Notes: generated by a model not told the origin, from the letters alone. A stretch of DNA of 44,691 nucleotides from an uncultured Bacilli bacterium (GCA_934091055.1 CAKOKN010000009.1:1-44691), one strand, 5' to 3'. Numbered from the stretch's first letter, positions 6,762-15,535 are shown. A program made the numbers and translations.

Positions 6762-8365
6762 TGAAGACATTATCTTTATTGAGAGCAGTACTTACTGAAG
6801 ATATGGATCTGTTTAAATATAAAGTAGGGACTAATGCTAGTAGACTTAAGAAGATATTATTACCTGTGTTCTTATTTATAGTGGTAGGTTATTCTATTGG
6901 GTATTATGCATATATGATAGGGAAACCTTTATATGAAGTTGGACTTACTTATATAATGCTTAGTTTATTTATATTTATGGTTAGTATAATAACTATTATA
7001 GAGGGAATATATAAATCACAAGGGATATTATTTGAAGCTAAAGATAATGATTTGTTGTTTTCTCTTCCTATATCAAGAGGTAAAATATTGTTTGTTAGAA
7101 TATTTAAATTAATATTATTTCAGTATTTATATAATTTGATGTTTTTATTACCTGCTTTTGTGATATATATTTATTTTGAAAAACCTGGGATTAGTTTTTA
7201 TTTGATAACATTTCTTATGACAGTGTTAATACCTATAATACCTACTGTTATATCTAGTATACTTGGATATTTAATTAAGATTGTTTCTAGTAGGTTTAAA
7301 TCTAAAAAGATAATGCAGACTATTCTTTCTTGCACTATTTTTATGGGAATATTTTTACTTAGTTTTAATTTTAATAATTTTATTAGTGATATAGCTAGTA
7401 AGGCTACTGGTATTAATGATATGCTTACTAGAATATATTATCCAGTAGGAGCTTATGTAACACTTATTAATAAGTTTGATATAGTAGTATTAATTAAGTT
7501 GTTGTTTATAAATATTATACCTTTTTTGTTGTTTATTTTAGTTGGTAGTAGGTATTATTTTAAGATAATATCTAATTCTAGAGATAGTGTTACTAGAGGT
7601 AATAAGAGAAAGAAAGAAGTATTTAAGAAGAATAGTTCTATTATGGCTTTGACTAAGAAGGAACTAAAGAGATATTTTTCTTCTCCTGTATATATGTTTA
7701 ATACGATATTTGGATTACTTTTAATATTTGTGATTACTGTATTTTTATGTATTAAGGGAGATAGTGTTTTAGATGTGTTTCTTAATAGTGAGGGTATTGA
7801 TAATATAGATATTTCTATGCCAATTATTTATTATGTTTTGGTGTTATTTTCTTGTGCTATGACTTCGATTACTTCTTCTTCGATATCGTTAGAGGGAAGG
7901 ACTATTAATATTACTAAAAGTCTTCCTGTTAGTGAAAGAGATATATTGAAGTCTAAGATTGTTTATTGTTATTTTATAGAGTTACCTTTTATTTTGATGT
8001 CTGAATTTATATTTTTTATAGTGTTTAAAGTTAGTTTTGTTGATATTTTATTGATACTTGGTATTGGTTTAGTGATGGTTACTTTATCTAGTATAATAGG
8101 TTTACTAGTTAATTTGAAGTATCCTAAGATGAATGCTTCTTCAGATACTGAGATTGTTAAACAGAGTATTAGTAGTATGATATCAGTGTTTGTTGGTATG
8201 GGTATATTTATTGGTTCTTTGATAGTGGGAATGTTATTGTATGATAAGATGGATATTTATTTATTACTTGGATTACATATGATTATATTGTTAGTTGTTA
8301 CAATAATACTTTATATTATACTTATGAATAAGGGAACAAGAGAATATAGAAATATTAATGTATAG
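6761..8365 (+). CDS. ABC exporter permease, YthQ-like
   Basis: A 534-residue polytopic protein with about twelve hydrophobic segments arranged as two halves, each preceded by a charged amphipathic stretch. Features are an EAKDNDLLFSLPISRGKILFVR loop, a central Arg/Lys-rich linker (RGNKRKKEVFKKN, about 280) and an ISLEGRTINITKSLPVSERDILKSK loop in the second half. The LLFSLPIS / LPVSERDIL pair of motifs is typical of single-gene ABC-2-like exporters of the YthQ kind. Overlap with the ATPase stop codon supports a dedicated pair. Substrate unknown; the neighbours suggest envelope stress or antimicrobial export. Confidence 0.88.
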   Translation: MKTLSLLRAVLTEDMDLFKYKVGTNASRLKKILLPVFLFIVVGYSIGYYAYMIGKPLYEVGLTYIMLSLFIFMVSIITIIEGIYKSQGILFEAKDNDLLFSLPISRGKILFVRIFKLILFQYLYNLMFLLPAFVIYIYFEKPGISFYLITFLMTVLIPIIPTVISSILGYLIKIVSSRFKSKKIMQTILSCTIFMGIFLLSFNFNNFISDIASKATGINDMLTRIYYPVGAYVTLINKFDIVVLIKLLFINIIPFLLFILVGSRYYFKIISNSRDSVTRGNKRKKEVFKKNSSIMALTKKELKRYFSSPVYMFNTIFGLLLIFVITVFLCIKGDSVLDVFLNSEGIDNIDISMPIIYYVLVLFSCAMTSITSSSISLEGRTINITKSLPVSERDILKSKIVYCYFIELPFILMSEFIFFIVFKVSFVDILLILGIGLVMVTLSSIIGLLVNLKYPKMNASSDTEIVKQSISSMISVFVGMGIFIGSLIVGMLLYDKMDIYLLLGLHMIILLVVTIILYIILMNKGTREYRNINV

Positions 8366-8373
8366 TTTTGTTT

Positions 8374-8427
8374 AGCGCTCTAAGCCTAAGGTCTTAGAGC
8401 GTTATTTTTAGCCTGTAGTCTAAAAAT
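8374..8427 (+). terminator. tandem hairpins with conserved AG-CC..GT-CT loops
   Basis: Hairpin 1: 9-bp stem (8376-8384 / 8393-8401) with loop CCTAAGGT. Hairpin 2: 8-bp stem (8404-8411 / 8420-8427) with loop CCTGTAGT. The hairpins are 2 nt apart and a T-run follows the first. They lie 9 nt after the permease stop and are the first members of a loop family found at five places in this window. Confidence 0.75.
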
Positions 8428-8441
8428 AAAATATTTATTAT

Positions 8442-8484
8442 TTAAGAAAATCTTAAGGTTTTATAGATAGAAATATGCTATAAT
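8442..8484 (+). promoter_or_regulatory. second TTAAG-repeat promoter, before a regulator remnant
   Basis: TTAAG at 8442-8446 and 8453-8457, then TGCTATAAT at 8476-8484. The distance from the second TTAAG to the -10 is the same as at 5987-6029, and most bases between the elements match too. It precedes the response-regulator fragment at 8522. Confidence 0.65.
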
Positions 8485-8521
8485 AAACAATAGTGTTAAT
8501 CTAGTAGAAGGGAAGAAGTAT

Positions 8522-8677
8522 ATGTCAAATATTTTGATAGTAGATGATGAAAAGGAGATAGCGGATCTTCTTGAGGTATATTTAAATAATGAAAATTATA
8601 ATAATCATAGTGGTAATTCTCCATTGCTTGTTGGTAATATAGAAGAAGATGATGTTGTAAAGAGAAGATATAAATAG
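8522..8677 (+). pseudogene. remnant of an OmpR/VanR-type response regulator
   Basis: A 51-codon frame opens with a perfect receiver-domain start, MSNILIVDDEKEIADLLEVY, which includes the paired acidic residues of the phosphorylation pocket. After about residue 25 it loses similarity (NHSGNSPLLVGNIEEDDVV) and ends RRYK-stop. The phosphoacceptor aspartate, the rest of the receiver and the DNA-binding domain are missing, and no histidine kinase gene follows. It keeps a ribosome site (AAGGGAAG) and its own promoter. I read it as a regulator gene collapsed by internal deletion. A small functional protein is possible but less likely. Confidence 0.7.
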
Positions 8678-8710
8678 TATAATGTATATAGATGTTTGTA
8701 GGAGGTATAT

Positions 8711-9355
8711 ATGGGTGTTAAAATTAAGAATATAATAATTAAGAATTATAAGTGGATTATTTCTTTTGGAGCATTAATATTATTTTTAGCGTTAGCAGAA
8801 GATGTATTTAATAAAGAGATTATGAATGGTGATATAATTGGATATAACTTTGTAAGTAAGTATTTAATTAGAGATTGGGTAACTCCTTTGATGAAGATCA
8901 TTACTTTCTTTGGAGGTCCTGTTTGTTTAATTGGTATTACGATAGTGTTGTTTATTGTAATTAAAAGAAAAAAAGTTGGTATTTTGATAGGAGCTAATTT
9001 GGTTATTGTTACAATATTAAATCAGATTCTTAAGTTTATTCTTCAGAGACCTAGACCAACGGAATATAGAATAATAGATGAAAGTGGTTATAGTTTTCCA
9101 TCAGGTCATTCAATGGCGAGTATGGCGTTTTATGGATTTTTGATATATTTAATTTATAAAAATATTAGTAATAAATATTTAAAATGGAGCTTGATAGTTG
9201 TTCTTTCATTATTAATTATAAGTATTGGAATTAGTAGAATATATTTAGGAGTTCATTATACTAGTGATGTATTAGGAGGTTTCTTACTTTCTATTTCGTA
9301 TTTGATTTTATATACTAATATTGTTAATAGTATAGTTGATAGTAAAAAAGTGTAA
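8711..9355 (+). CDS. PAP2-family membrane phosphatase
   Basis: A 214-residue protein with about six membrane helices and the three acid-phosphatase motifs: KFILQRPRP (108-116), FPSGHSMAS (129-137) and SRIYLGVHYTSDVLGG (175-190), with R176, H182 and D186 in the expected places. Members dephosphorylate lipid phosphates such as undecaprenyl pyrophosphate or phosphatidate outside the membrane. An AGGAGG lies 6 nt before the ATG. It directly follows the regulator remnant and was probably once in the same transcription unit. In Bacillota, genes like this often sit with VanR-type systems and envelope-stress genes. Confidence 0.92.
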   Translation: MGVKIKNIIIKNYKWIISFGALILFLALAEDVFNKEIMNGDIIGYNFVSKYLIRDWVTPLMKIITFFGGPVCLIGITIVLFIVIKRKKVGILIGANLVIVTILNQILKFILQRPRPTEYRIIDESGYSFPSGHSMASMAFYGFLIYLIYKNISNKYLKWSLIVVLSLLIISIGISRIYLGVHYTSDVLGGFLLSISYLILYTNIVNSIVDSKKV

Positions 9356-9359
9356 AGTT

Positions 9360-9391
9360 AAGTTAAATTTATAAATTAACTTTCTTTTTTT
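9360..9391 (+). terminator. intrinsic terminator after the PAP2 gene
   Basis: AAGTTAA (9360-9366) pairs with TTAACTT (9376-9382), followed by C and then a T-run. It begins 4 nt after the stop codon. Confidence 0.8.
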
Positions 9392-9443
9392 TATTATTTT
9401 TTGTATACTTATAGTAAGTAATAATAGAGATAAAGGAGGATAT

Positions 9444-9977
9444 ATGGATAAAGTTATTGGAATATTTTTTATTGCAATAATAGGGACACTATTACATTTT
9501 ATATATGAGTGGTCTAATCATAATAAAGTGGTATCTTTGTTTGCTGCGGTAAATGAAAGTACTTGGGAGCATATTAAAATAGCACTTACTCCTACTTTTA
9601 TTTGGAGTTTATATGATGGAGCAGTTTATGGCTTAAATGCTAATTACTTTGTTGCTAAGGCTATTAGTGTGTTAGTAATAATAGTATTAATACCATTATT
9701 ATTTTATACTTATCAAATATTTACTAAGAAAGCTATGTTACCTATAGATATTATAATATTTTATATTGCTATTATAGTTAGTAATTTGATGTTTTATTAT
9801 ATAATAAGTCTTGATAATTTACATTTCTTTTATACTTATATATCTGTAGTAGTATTGTTTATTATATTTGGTTTTTATATGGTGTTAACGTTATTACCTA
9901 TAGAGAATTTTTTGTTTAAAGATCTTATAACAAAAAAATATGGAATAAAGGGTCACTCTGATAGTAAACATAAATAG
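9444..9977 (+). CDS. DUF6512-like integral membrane protein
   Basis: A 177-residue protein with about five hydrophobic segments and the conserved segment LHFIYEWSNHNKVVSLFAAVNESTWEHIK near the N-terminus, which I associate with DUF6512. AGGAGG precedes the ATG. It stands between two terminators and so is transcribed alone. Function unknown; nothing in the sequence suggests transport or enzymatic motifs beyond the conserved WEH. Confidence 0.78.
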   Translation: MDKVIGIFFIAIIGTLLHFIYEWSNHNKVVSLFAAVNESTWEHIKIALTPTFIWSLYDGAVYGLNANYFVAKAISVLVIIVLIPLLFYTYQIFTKKAMLPIDIIIFYIAIIVSNLMFYYIISLDNLHFFYTYISVVVLFIIFGFYMVLTLLPIENFLFKDLITKKYGIKGHSDSKHK

Positions 9978-9993
9978 ATTAATAAAAATTAAG

Positions 9994-10020
9994 AAATATG
10001 TTTTAATAACATATTTTTTT
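9994..10020 (+). terminator. intrinsic terminator before rlmN
   Basis: AAATATGTT (9994-10002), TTAAT loop, AACATATTT (10008-10016), then T-run. An extended -10, TGGTATAAT (10021-10029), starts immediately after it and would drive the rlmN operon. Confidence 0.85.
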
Positions 10021-10055
10021 TGGTATAATATATCTAGAAAGTTAGAAGTGAAAAA

Positions 10056-11069
10056 ATGAGAAATATATATGATTTAACCATAAAAGAATTAGAAGATTAT
10101 TTTGTGTCTATAAATGAGAAACCTTTTAGGGCAGTTCAAGTATATGAAGGGTTGTATAAAAAGAGATATAATTCATTTGATGATATGACTAATATAAGTA
10201 AAAATCTTAGAGAAAAATTAAAGGGTGATTTTTCTTTTTATAAAATAAAATTAATAATTAAACAAGAAAGTAGAGATGTTTATAAATATCTTTTTGAATT
10301 AGAAGATGGTAATAAGATAGAGACTGTTCTTATGTTTCATAATTATGGTATTAGTATTTGTGTTTCTTCACAAGTTGGCTGCAATATGTCTTGTGCTTTT
10401 TGTGAAAGTGGAAGATTAAAGAAAGTAAGAAACTTGGAGGCTTATGAGATAGTAGAACAATTACTTATAATTGAAGATGATATTAAAAAGAGAATTACAC
10501 ATGTTGTTGTTATGGGAATTGGAGAACCTTTTGATAATTATGATAATGTTATGAGGTTTGTTAAAATAATTAATTGTGGTAAAGGAATAGATATTGGTTC
10601 TAGACATATTACTATTTCTACTTGTGGAGTTATCCCAGGTATTAAGAAATTTATGAAAGAGGATGGGCAAGTTAATTTAGCTATTAGCCTGCACGCTCCT
10701 AATGATGAACTTAGAACTAAGCTTATGCCTATTAATAAGGCATATCATCTACAAGAATTAATGGATGTTATAAAAGAATATATAGCTACTACTAATAGAA
10801 GAGTAACATTTGAGTATATTATGTTAGAAGATATTAATGATAGTGAAGAAGATGCTAAAGAGTTAGTTAAGCTTTTAAAGGGAATTAATTGTTATGTTAA
10901 TTTAATTCCTTATAATGAGACTGAGAATATTGGTTTTAAGAGAACAAAAGAGTGGAAAATTTTGAAATTTTATGATATACTTAAGTCAAATAAGATAAAT
11001 ACAACAATAAGAAAAGAATTTGGTTCTTCTGTTGATGCAGCTTGTGGTCAACTTAGAGCTAAAACTTAG
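10056..11069 (+). CDS. rlmN: RlmN-type radical SAM 23S rRNA methyltransferase
   Basis: The family methylates C2 of A2503 in 23S rRNA (and A37 of some tRNAs) with a 4Fe-4S cluster and a protein-bound methyl carrier. The 337-residue product has the cluster motif C109-x3-C113-x2-C116 (GCNMSCAFC), MGIGEPFDNY in place of the usual GMGEPL, ISTCGVIPGI, LAISLHAPNDELRTKLMPIN, and the C-terminal AACGQL cysteine needed for methyl transfer. CESG replaces the common CATG. Its position just before prpC-prkC is that of rlmN in Bacillus, which argues against the resistance enzyme Cfr. The ribosome site is weak. Confidence 0.88.
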   Translation: MRNIYDLTIKELEDYFVSINEKPFRAVQVYEGLYKKRYNSFDDMTNISKNLREKLKGDFSFYKIKLIIKQESRDVYKYLFELEDGNKIETVLMFHNYGISICVSSQVGCNMSCAFCESGRLKKVRNLEAYEIVEQLLIIEDDIKKRITHVVVMGIGEPFDNYDNVMRFVKIINCGKGIDIGSRHITISTCGVIPGIKKFMKEDGQVNLAISLHAPNDELRTKLMPINKAYHLQELMDVIKEYIATTNRRVTFEYIMLEDINDSEEDAKELVKLLKGINCYVNLIPYNETENIGFKRTKEWKILKFYDILKSNKINTTIRKEFGSSVDAACGQLRAKT

Positions 11070-11086
11070 GAGGAAGTGAAATATAT

Positions 11087-11827
11087 ATGCAGACATTTTA
11101 TATGACTGATGCAGGAAAGGTAAGAACGCATAATGAAGATAATGTAACAATAATTAGTAATAATAATAATGAATTTATTTTGGCAGTAGCTGATGGAATG
11201 GGAGGCCATAAGGCTGGAGAAGTTGCATCTAATATTGCTATAGAACATATTACGGAGAGTTTTGAAAGTATGCAATCTCTTGGTAAAAAAGAGGATGCTA
11301 TTGATTGGCTTCGTCAAGTAGTGAGAGAAATTAATGATAATATTTTTTCATATACTAATAAACATCCTGAGAGTAAAGGAATGGGAACAACTTTAGTAAT
11401 AGCAGTTAAAACTGATGAATATATATTATATGGAAATATAGGTGATTCTTCAGGATATGTTATGAAAAATCAAAAATTACATAAAGTAACTAAAGATCAT
11501 ACACTTGTTAATTTACTTGTGTCAACTGGAGAGCTTACTCCTGAACAGGCGAAGTTTCATCCTAGAAAAAATCTTCTTACTAGAGCATTAGGAGCTAATG
11601 ATCCAATAGAAATAGATATTTTTGATGTTGATAATACTATAAATGGGTTGTTTTTATGTAGTGATGGATTAACTAACTTAGTTACTGATGAACAGATAGA
11701 GAAGGTTTTAAATAGTAATTTATCTATTGAAGAGCAAGTTGAAAAACTTATTAAAAAGAGTAATATGCGTGGTGGCACTGACAATATATCAATTGCTTAT
11801 CTAAAAAAAGAAAGTGGTGATTTATAA
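11087..11827 (+). CDS. prpC: PP2C-family Ser/Thr protein phosphatase PrpC
   Basis: A 246-residue PPM/PP2C phosphatase that reverses phosphorylation by the adjacent PrkC kinase. Metal-binding motifs are in order: TDAGKVRTHNEDN, VADGMGGHKAGEVAS, MGTTLV, GNIGDSSGYV, CSDGLTNLV and GGTDNISIAYL. AGGAGG lies upstream of the ATG, and the stop TAATG overlaps the start of prkC. It is 17 nt after rlmN, in the same unit. Confidence 0.95.
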   Translation: MQTFYMTDAGKVRTHNEDNVTIISNNNNEFILAVADGMGGHKAGEVASNIAIEHITESFESMQSLGKKEDAIDWLRQVVREINDNIFSYTNKHPESKGMGTTLVIAVKTDEYILYGNIGDSSGYVMKNQKLHKVTKDHTLVNLLVSTGELTPEQAKFHPRKNLLTRALGANDPIEIDIFDVDNTINGLFLCSDGLTNLVTDEQIEKVLNSNLSIEEQVEKLIKKSNMRGGTDNISIAYLKKESGDL

Positions 11828-13578
11828 TGCTATCTAGGGGTCAAAAGATTAATGACAGATATGAAATAATTAAGACTATTGGTGAAGGTGGTATGGCTAA
11901 TGTTTATTTAGCTAATGATACTATTTTAGATAGGAAAGTAGCTATTAAGGTTTTAAGAGGAGATCTTTCTAATGATGAGAAATTTATTCGTCGTTTTAAG
12001 AGAGAAGCTCTTTCGGTATCTAATTTGTCTCATCCTAATATTGTTGAGGTATATGATGTAGGAGAAGAAGATGGTAATTATTATATAGTAATGGAATATA
12101 TAGATGGTAAGACACTTAAACAGTTGTTGCAGAAGAGGGGTGCTCTTACTTTAACTGAGGTAATTGATATTATGTGTCAACTTACTGATGGGTTGGCACA
12201 CGCACATGAGGCTTATATAATTCATAGAGATATTAAACCACAGAATATAATGATTGAAGATAATGGCCTTGTTAAGATTACGGATTTTGGTATTGCTATG
12301 GCACTTAATTCTACACAACTTACACAAACTAATTCTGTTATGGGGTCAGTACATTATTTACCTCCAGAGCAGGCTAATGGTAAAGGCTCTACAGTTAAGA
12401 GTGATATTTATTCTCTTGGTATATTGATGTATGAATTACTTACTGGTTCTGTTCCTTTTAAAGGGGATACTGCAGTTGAGATAGCTTTAAAACATATGAA
12501 GGAAAAAATTCCTAGTATAAGGAAACAGAATCCTACTATTCCGCAGTCTGTTGAGAATATTGTATTAAAAGCTACTGCTAAAAATCCTAAGAATAGATAT
12601 GATACAGTAAGAGATATGTATAATGATTTGAAGACAGCGATGGATAGAGATAATGAGAAGAGACTTGTTTATGAGTATCCTGAGAATGATTTAGAAGAGA
12701 CTAAAGTTATTACTCCTATTGTTAAAGAAAATAAAAAGACAATTATTGATAAGCCTGATGAAGAAGAAGGAGAAACAACTAAGACTAAGAGTGATAAGAA
12801 TAAATTACCAATAATATTGTCTATAGTTTTACTTACAGTACTTATTGTACTTGCAGTTATATTCTTGTTAATTAGTAAACAAGATGTTAAAGAAGTAAAG
12901 GTTCCTGATGTTGTTGGAATAACTACTGAAGAGGCAATAGAAAAACTTAAGAAGGTTGGACTTGAATATACTACTAAATCTGAAGAGAGTGAGACTGTTG
13001 ATGAAGGTAAGGTTATTAGAACTGAACCTAAGGCAGGATCTAGTAAGACTAAAGGTAGTACTGTAACTATAGTAGAGTCTTCGGGTAAAGAGTTTTTATT
13101 ACTAGAAGATTATACTGGTAAGAATTATTATGAAGTAAAAGCTAAACTAGAGCTTAGTGGAGTCAAAGTTGAAATGAAGACAAAGTCTGTGGATAATGCT
13201 TCTGAATATAAGGATAAAGAGGATTTGATAATTGATCAAGAACCTAAATTTGATAGTGAAAAAGAAGTTAAATTGTTTGAAAATGATAGTGTTGTTTTAT
13301 ATATTCCTGAGGTTGATGTTTATCCAGATATGGTTAAAGAAAAATGGACTTTATCTCAAGCACAAGATTTTGCTAAGGAATATAATTTGACACTTGACAT
13401 TACTTACGAAGAGAAAGATGATGTAGATGAGAATATAATATTATCACAAGGTAGAGCAGTTGGAGATCCTATATATGAAGGATATACTTTGAAGATTACA
13501 GTATCTAAAAAGAAGGATAAGAAGGATGAAAATAAGACTGATCCTACTAAACCTTTGATGCCTAGTGATAATGAATAA
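11827..13578 (+). CDS. prkC: PASTA-domain Ser/Thr protein kinase PrkC
   Basis: The membrane kinase senses muropeptides and lipid II through extracellular PASTA domains and phosphorylates cell-wall and translation targets. The 583-residue product has a glycine loop GEGGMANVY (19-27), K41, the catalytic HRDIKPQN (about 133-140), DFG (about 152) and SVHYLPPEQ. A single membrane segment follows at about 327-348. The first PASTA unit starts VKVPDVVGITTEEA near 358, and two less regular units end in a Lys/Asp-rich tail. It is coupled to prpC by TAATG. Length is somewhat below Bacillus PrkC (648), consistent with fewer or shorter PASTA units. Confidence 0.95.
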   Translation: MLSRGQKINDRYEIIKTIGEGGMANVYLANDTILDRKVAIKVLRGDLSNDEKFIRRFKREALSVSNLSHPNIVEVYDVGEEDGNYYIVMEYIDGKTLKQLLQKRGALTLTEVIDIMCQLTDGLAHAHEAYIIHRDIKPQNIMIEDNGLVKITDFGIAMALNSTQLTQTNSVMGSVHYLPPEQANGKGSTVKSDIYSLGILMYELLTGSVPFKGDTAVEIALKHMKEKIPSIRKQNPTIPQSVENIVLKATAKNPKNRYDTVRDMYNDLKTAMDRDNEKRLVYEYPENDLEETKVITPIVKENKKTIIDKPDEEEGETTKTKSDKNKLPIILSIVLLTVLIVLAVIFLLISKQDVKEVKVPDVVGITTEEAIEKLKKVGLEYTTKSEESETVDEGKVIRTEPKAGSSKTKGSTVTIVESSGKEFLLLEDYTGKNYYEVKAKLELSGVKVEMKTKSVDNASEYKDKEDLIIDQEPKFDSEKEVKLFENDSVVLYIPEVDVYPDMVKEKWTLSQAQDFAKEYNLTLDITYEEKDDVDENIILSQGRAVGDPIYEGYTLKITVSKKKDKKDENKTDPTKPLMPSDNE

Positions 13579-13587
13579 GGAGTGTAT

Positions 13588-14421
13588 ATGGAAGGCATAA
13601 TTATAAAAAACCAGAGTAATGATTATACAGTGAGAACTAAGAATAGTGTTAATATATGTAAACCAAGAGGTAAATTTAGGAATGATAAGATAACTCCTTT
13701 AGTAGGAGATAGAGTAGTAATAGATGATATTAATAACTATATACTTGAAATAAAAGAGAGAAAGAATTTTTTGATTAGGCCTTCGATTGCTAATGTTGAC
13801 ATAGCTATTATTGTAACATCAGTAAAAGAACCCAATTTTGATAGTAATCTTTTGGATAAGCTTCTTACGATAATATCTTATAATAATGTTAAACCAGTTG
13901 TGTGTTTGACTAAGATGGATTTACTTAATGATGAAGAACTTGATAGAATAAATAGTATATTTAATTATTATAAGAGTATTGGTTATGATGTTATTACTAA
14001 TAATGATATTAAAGAGTTAAAAGAAATTATTAAGAATAAGATAGTAGTTTTTGCAGGACAATCTGGTGCGGGTAAGTCATCATTATTAAATAGATTAGAT
14101 AAGACTTTAGAACTTCAGACTAATGAGATATCAAAAGCTTTAGGAAGAGGTAAACATACTACGAGATGTGTTACTTTATATGATATATGTGATGCTTTGG
14201 TAGCGGATACTCCAGGGTTTTCTTCGATAGACTTTAGAGGTATGACAAAAATAGATATTAGGGATAATATGAAGGAAATGTTTGATAATTTGGAATATTG
14301 TAAATATAGGGATTGTATGCATATTAAAGAGGATGACTGCTACGTCAAGAAGCTTTTGGAGGAGAATAAAATTCTTTCTTCTAGATATGATAACTATAAA
14401 TCTTTTATAGGGGGGAAGTAA
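13588..14421 (+). CDS. rsgA: ribosome small subunit-dependent GTPase RsgA
   Basis: RsgA (YloQ/CpgA) is a circularly permuted GTPase that helps late 30S maturation. The product has an N-terminal OB fold, the TKMD specificity motif before the P-loop (permuted order), GQSGAGKSSLLNRL (from about 157), DTPGFSS, and a C-terminal zinc site with Cys and His in EYCKYRDCMHIKEDDC. AAGGAG ends 5 nt before the ATG at 13588; an in-frame GTG at 13582 lies inside the Shine-Dalgarno and is rejected. It starts 10 nt after prkC, as in Bacillus. Confidence 0.95.
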   Translation: MEGIIIKNQSNDYTVRTKNSVNICKPRGKFRNDKITPLVGDRVVIDDINNYILEIKERKNFLIRPSIANVDIAIIVTSVKEPNFDSNLLDKLLTIISYNNVKPVVCLTKMDLLNDEELDRINSIFNYYKSIGYDVITNNDIKELKEIIKNKIVVFAGQSGAGKSSLLNRLDKTLELQTNEISKALGRGKHTTRCVTLYDICDALVADTPGFSSIDFRGMTKIDIRDNMKEMFDNLEYCKYRDCMHIKEDDCYVKKLLEENKILSSRYDNYKSFIGGK

Positions 14422-14422
14422 T

Positions 14423-15049
14423 ATGGAACTTTCTATATCAATACTTAATGCGGTAGATAGAAGTAATATAATAAAAATATTAAATGATACTAATGTTAGT
14501 TATATACATATGGATGTTATGGATGGTAAGTTTGTACCGGAGGTTTCTCTTTCTTGTACAGAGTTTAGGAGTTTATCTGGTTTAACTAATAAAAAACTTG
14601 ATGTTCATTTGATGATGGAAGATCCAATGGAGTATATAAAAGAAATTAGTGATATAGATAATGTTTGGAATATTACTATTCATCTTGAGATAGATAAAGA
14701 TATAAAGAAGATACTTTCTTATATTGGTTCTTTAGGCATTAAAAGAGGAATATCTATAAAACCTAATACTGATATAGATAAGTTAATTCCTTATTTAGAT
14801 GATATTGATTTAATACTTGTTATGACTGTTGAACCTGGACTTGGGGGACAGAAGTTTATTGAGGATAGTATAAAAAGAATTAGTGATATAAAGAATTTGA
14901 TTAAAGATAGAGATATAGTATTAGAGGTTGATGGTGGTATAAATAGTGATACTATTGATAAGGTAAGGGAAGCTTCAATAGCAGTTGTTGGGTCTTATAT
15001 TACTAGAAGTAATGATCCTATAGCTAGTATTAATAGTTTGTTAGTATAA
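14423..15049 (+). CDS. rpe: ribulose-phosphate 3-epimerase
   Basis: Rpe interconverts D-ribulose 5-phosphate and D-xylulose 5-phosphate in the pentose phosphate pathway. The 208-residue TIM barrel has YIHMDVMDGKFVP, DVHLMMEDP, ISIKPNTDID, LVMTVEPGLGGQKF (the flexible loop) and LEVDGGINSDT, ending VVGSYI where VAGSAIF is usual. The gene begins 1 nt after the rsgA stop, with GGGGGAAG as ribosome site in the rsgA end. It closes the rlmN-prpC-prkC-rsgA-rpe unit. The thiN and spoVM genes that follow in Bacillus are absent here. Confidence 0.95.
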   Translation: MELSISILNAVDRSNIIKILNDTNVSYIHMDVMDGKFVPEVSLSCTEFRSLSGLTNKKLDVHLMMEDPMEYIKEISDIDNVWNITIHLEIDKDIKKILSYIGSLGIKRGISIKPNTDIDKLIPYLDDIDLILVMTVEPGLGGQKFIEDSIKRISDIKNLIKDRDIVLEVDGGINSDTIDKVREASIAVVGSYITRSNDPIASINSLLV

Positions 15050-15053
15050 AAAT

Positions 15054-15090
15054 AACTTCTTTCTTTATAATAAATAGAGAAAGGAGTTTT
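15054..15090 (+). promoter_or_regulatory. hairpin that masks the ribosome site of a microprotein, or weak terminator
   Basis: Bases 15054-15064 pair with 15078-15088 over 11 positions with one G-T pair. The right arm holds the AAAGGAG ribosome site of the 40-residue gene at 15094, and four T follow. It may end the rpe transcript, control translation of the next gene, or both. Confidence 0.55.
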
Positions 15091-15093
15091 AAT

Positions 15094-15216
15094 ATGCAAG
15101 AAGAAAATGATAAGATATTAGATAAAGAGGTATTAAAAGAAGAATATAAGCTTGGTAAAGAGTATTATGATAAGATATTAGAGAAGGCTAATGAAGTAAA
15201 AGAAAAGTATGATTAG
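15094..15216 (+). CDS. 40-residue charged microprotein
   Basis: A good AAAGGAG 7 nt before the ATG opens a 40-codon frame, MQEENDKILDKEVLKEEYKL and onward, ending EVKEKYD. It is strongly charged, has no Cys, Trp or membrane segment, and is predicted to be one or two amphipathic helices. It lies 45 nt after rpe. Function unknown. A strong ribosome site and native codon use support it as real; short length keeps confidence moderate. Confidence 0.55.
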   Translation: MQEENDKILDKEVLKEEYKLGKEYYDKILEKANEVKEKYD

Positions 15217-15273
15217 TAAAATAATTGTATTGTTATAAAAGTTATGGTATAATTACTTTAGGAGAGTGTTATA

Positions 15274-15399
15274 ATGGCTAAGAAGAATGAAGATAATATT
15301 AATGGAGCTTTGGCTTTACTTATTGCTGCAACTGTTGTAATAGTGGGAGTACTTTGTTTATTGTTCGCTACTAATGTAATTAGTTTTAATATTAAATAA
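15274..15399 (+). CDS. 41-residue single-span membrane microprotein
   Basis: AGGAGAG lies 8 nt before an ATG that opens a 41-codon frame: a charged N-terminus (MAKKNEDNIN), one hydrophobic helix (ALALLIAATVVIVGVLCLLF) and a short tail. A TATAAT-like box (TGGTATAAT, 15245-15253) precedes it, so it may have its own promoter. It occupies the position of spoVM in Bacillus gene order but does not resemble the 26-residue SpoVM. Function unknown. Confidence 0.6.
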   Translation: MAKKNEDNINGALALLIAATVVIVGVLCLLFATNVISFNIK

Positions 15400-15462
15400 C
15401 TTGATAAAAAAGTTTTCTATATTGAGTATTGAAAATTAAAAAATTTTCTGTCTATATGATGG

Positions 15463-15492
15463 AAAGTTTTTGGCTTGAAACTTTGTTTTTTT
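15463..15492 (+). terminator. intrinsic terminator in the 15.4-15.5 kb gap
   Basis: AAAGTTT (15463-15469) and AAACTTT (15478-15484) with an 8-nt loop, then G and seven T. A smaller hairpin, GAAAATT/AATTTTC (15431-15448), lies just upstream. The pair ends transcription from the microprotein genes before 15536. Confidence 0.75.
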
Positions 15493-15535
15493 GTAGTAAT
15501 TATGTTTTTTTAATATAAAGGAGTGTGTTATTAAA

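Noticed and set aside
10056..11069. Reading the radical SAM methyltransferase as the resistance enzyme Cfr
   Set aside because: Gene order next to prpC-prkC-rsgA and the general motif pattern fit the housekeeping RlmN.
15274..15399. Calling the 41-residue membrane peptide SpoVM
   Set aside because: Only the location fits. SpoVM is 26 residues and amphipathic, whereas this is a full transmembrane helix with a charged N-terminus.
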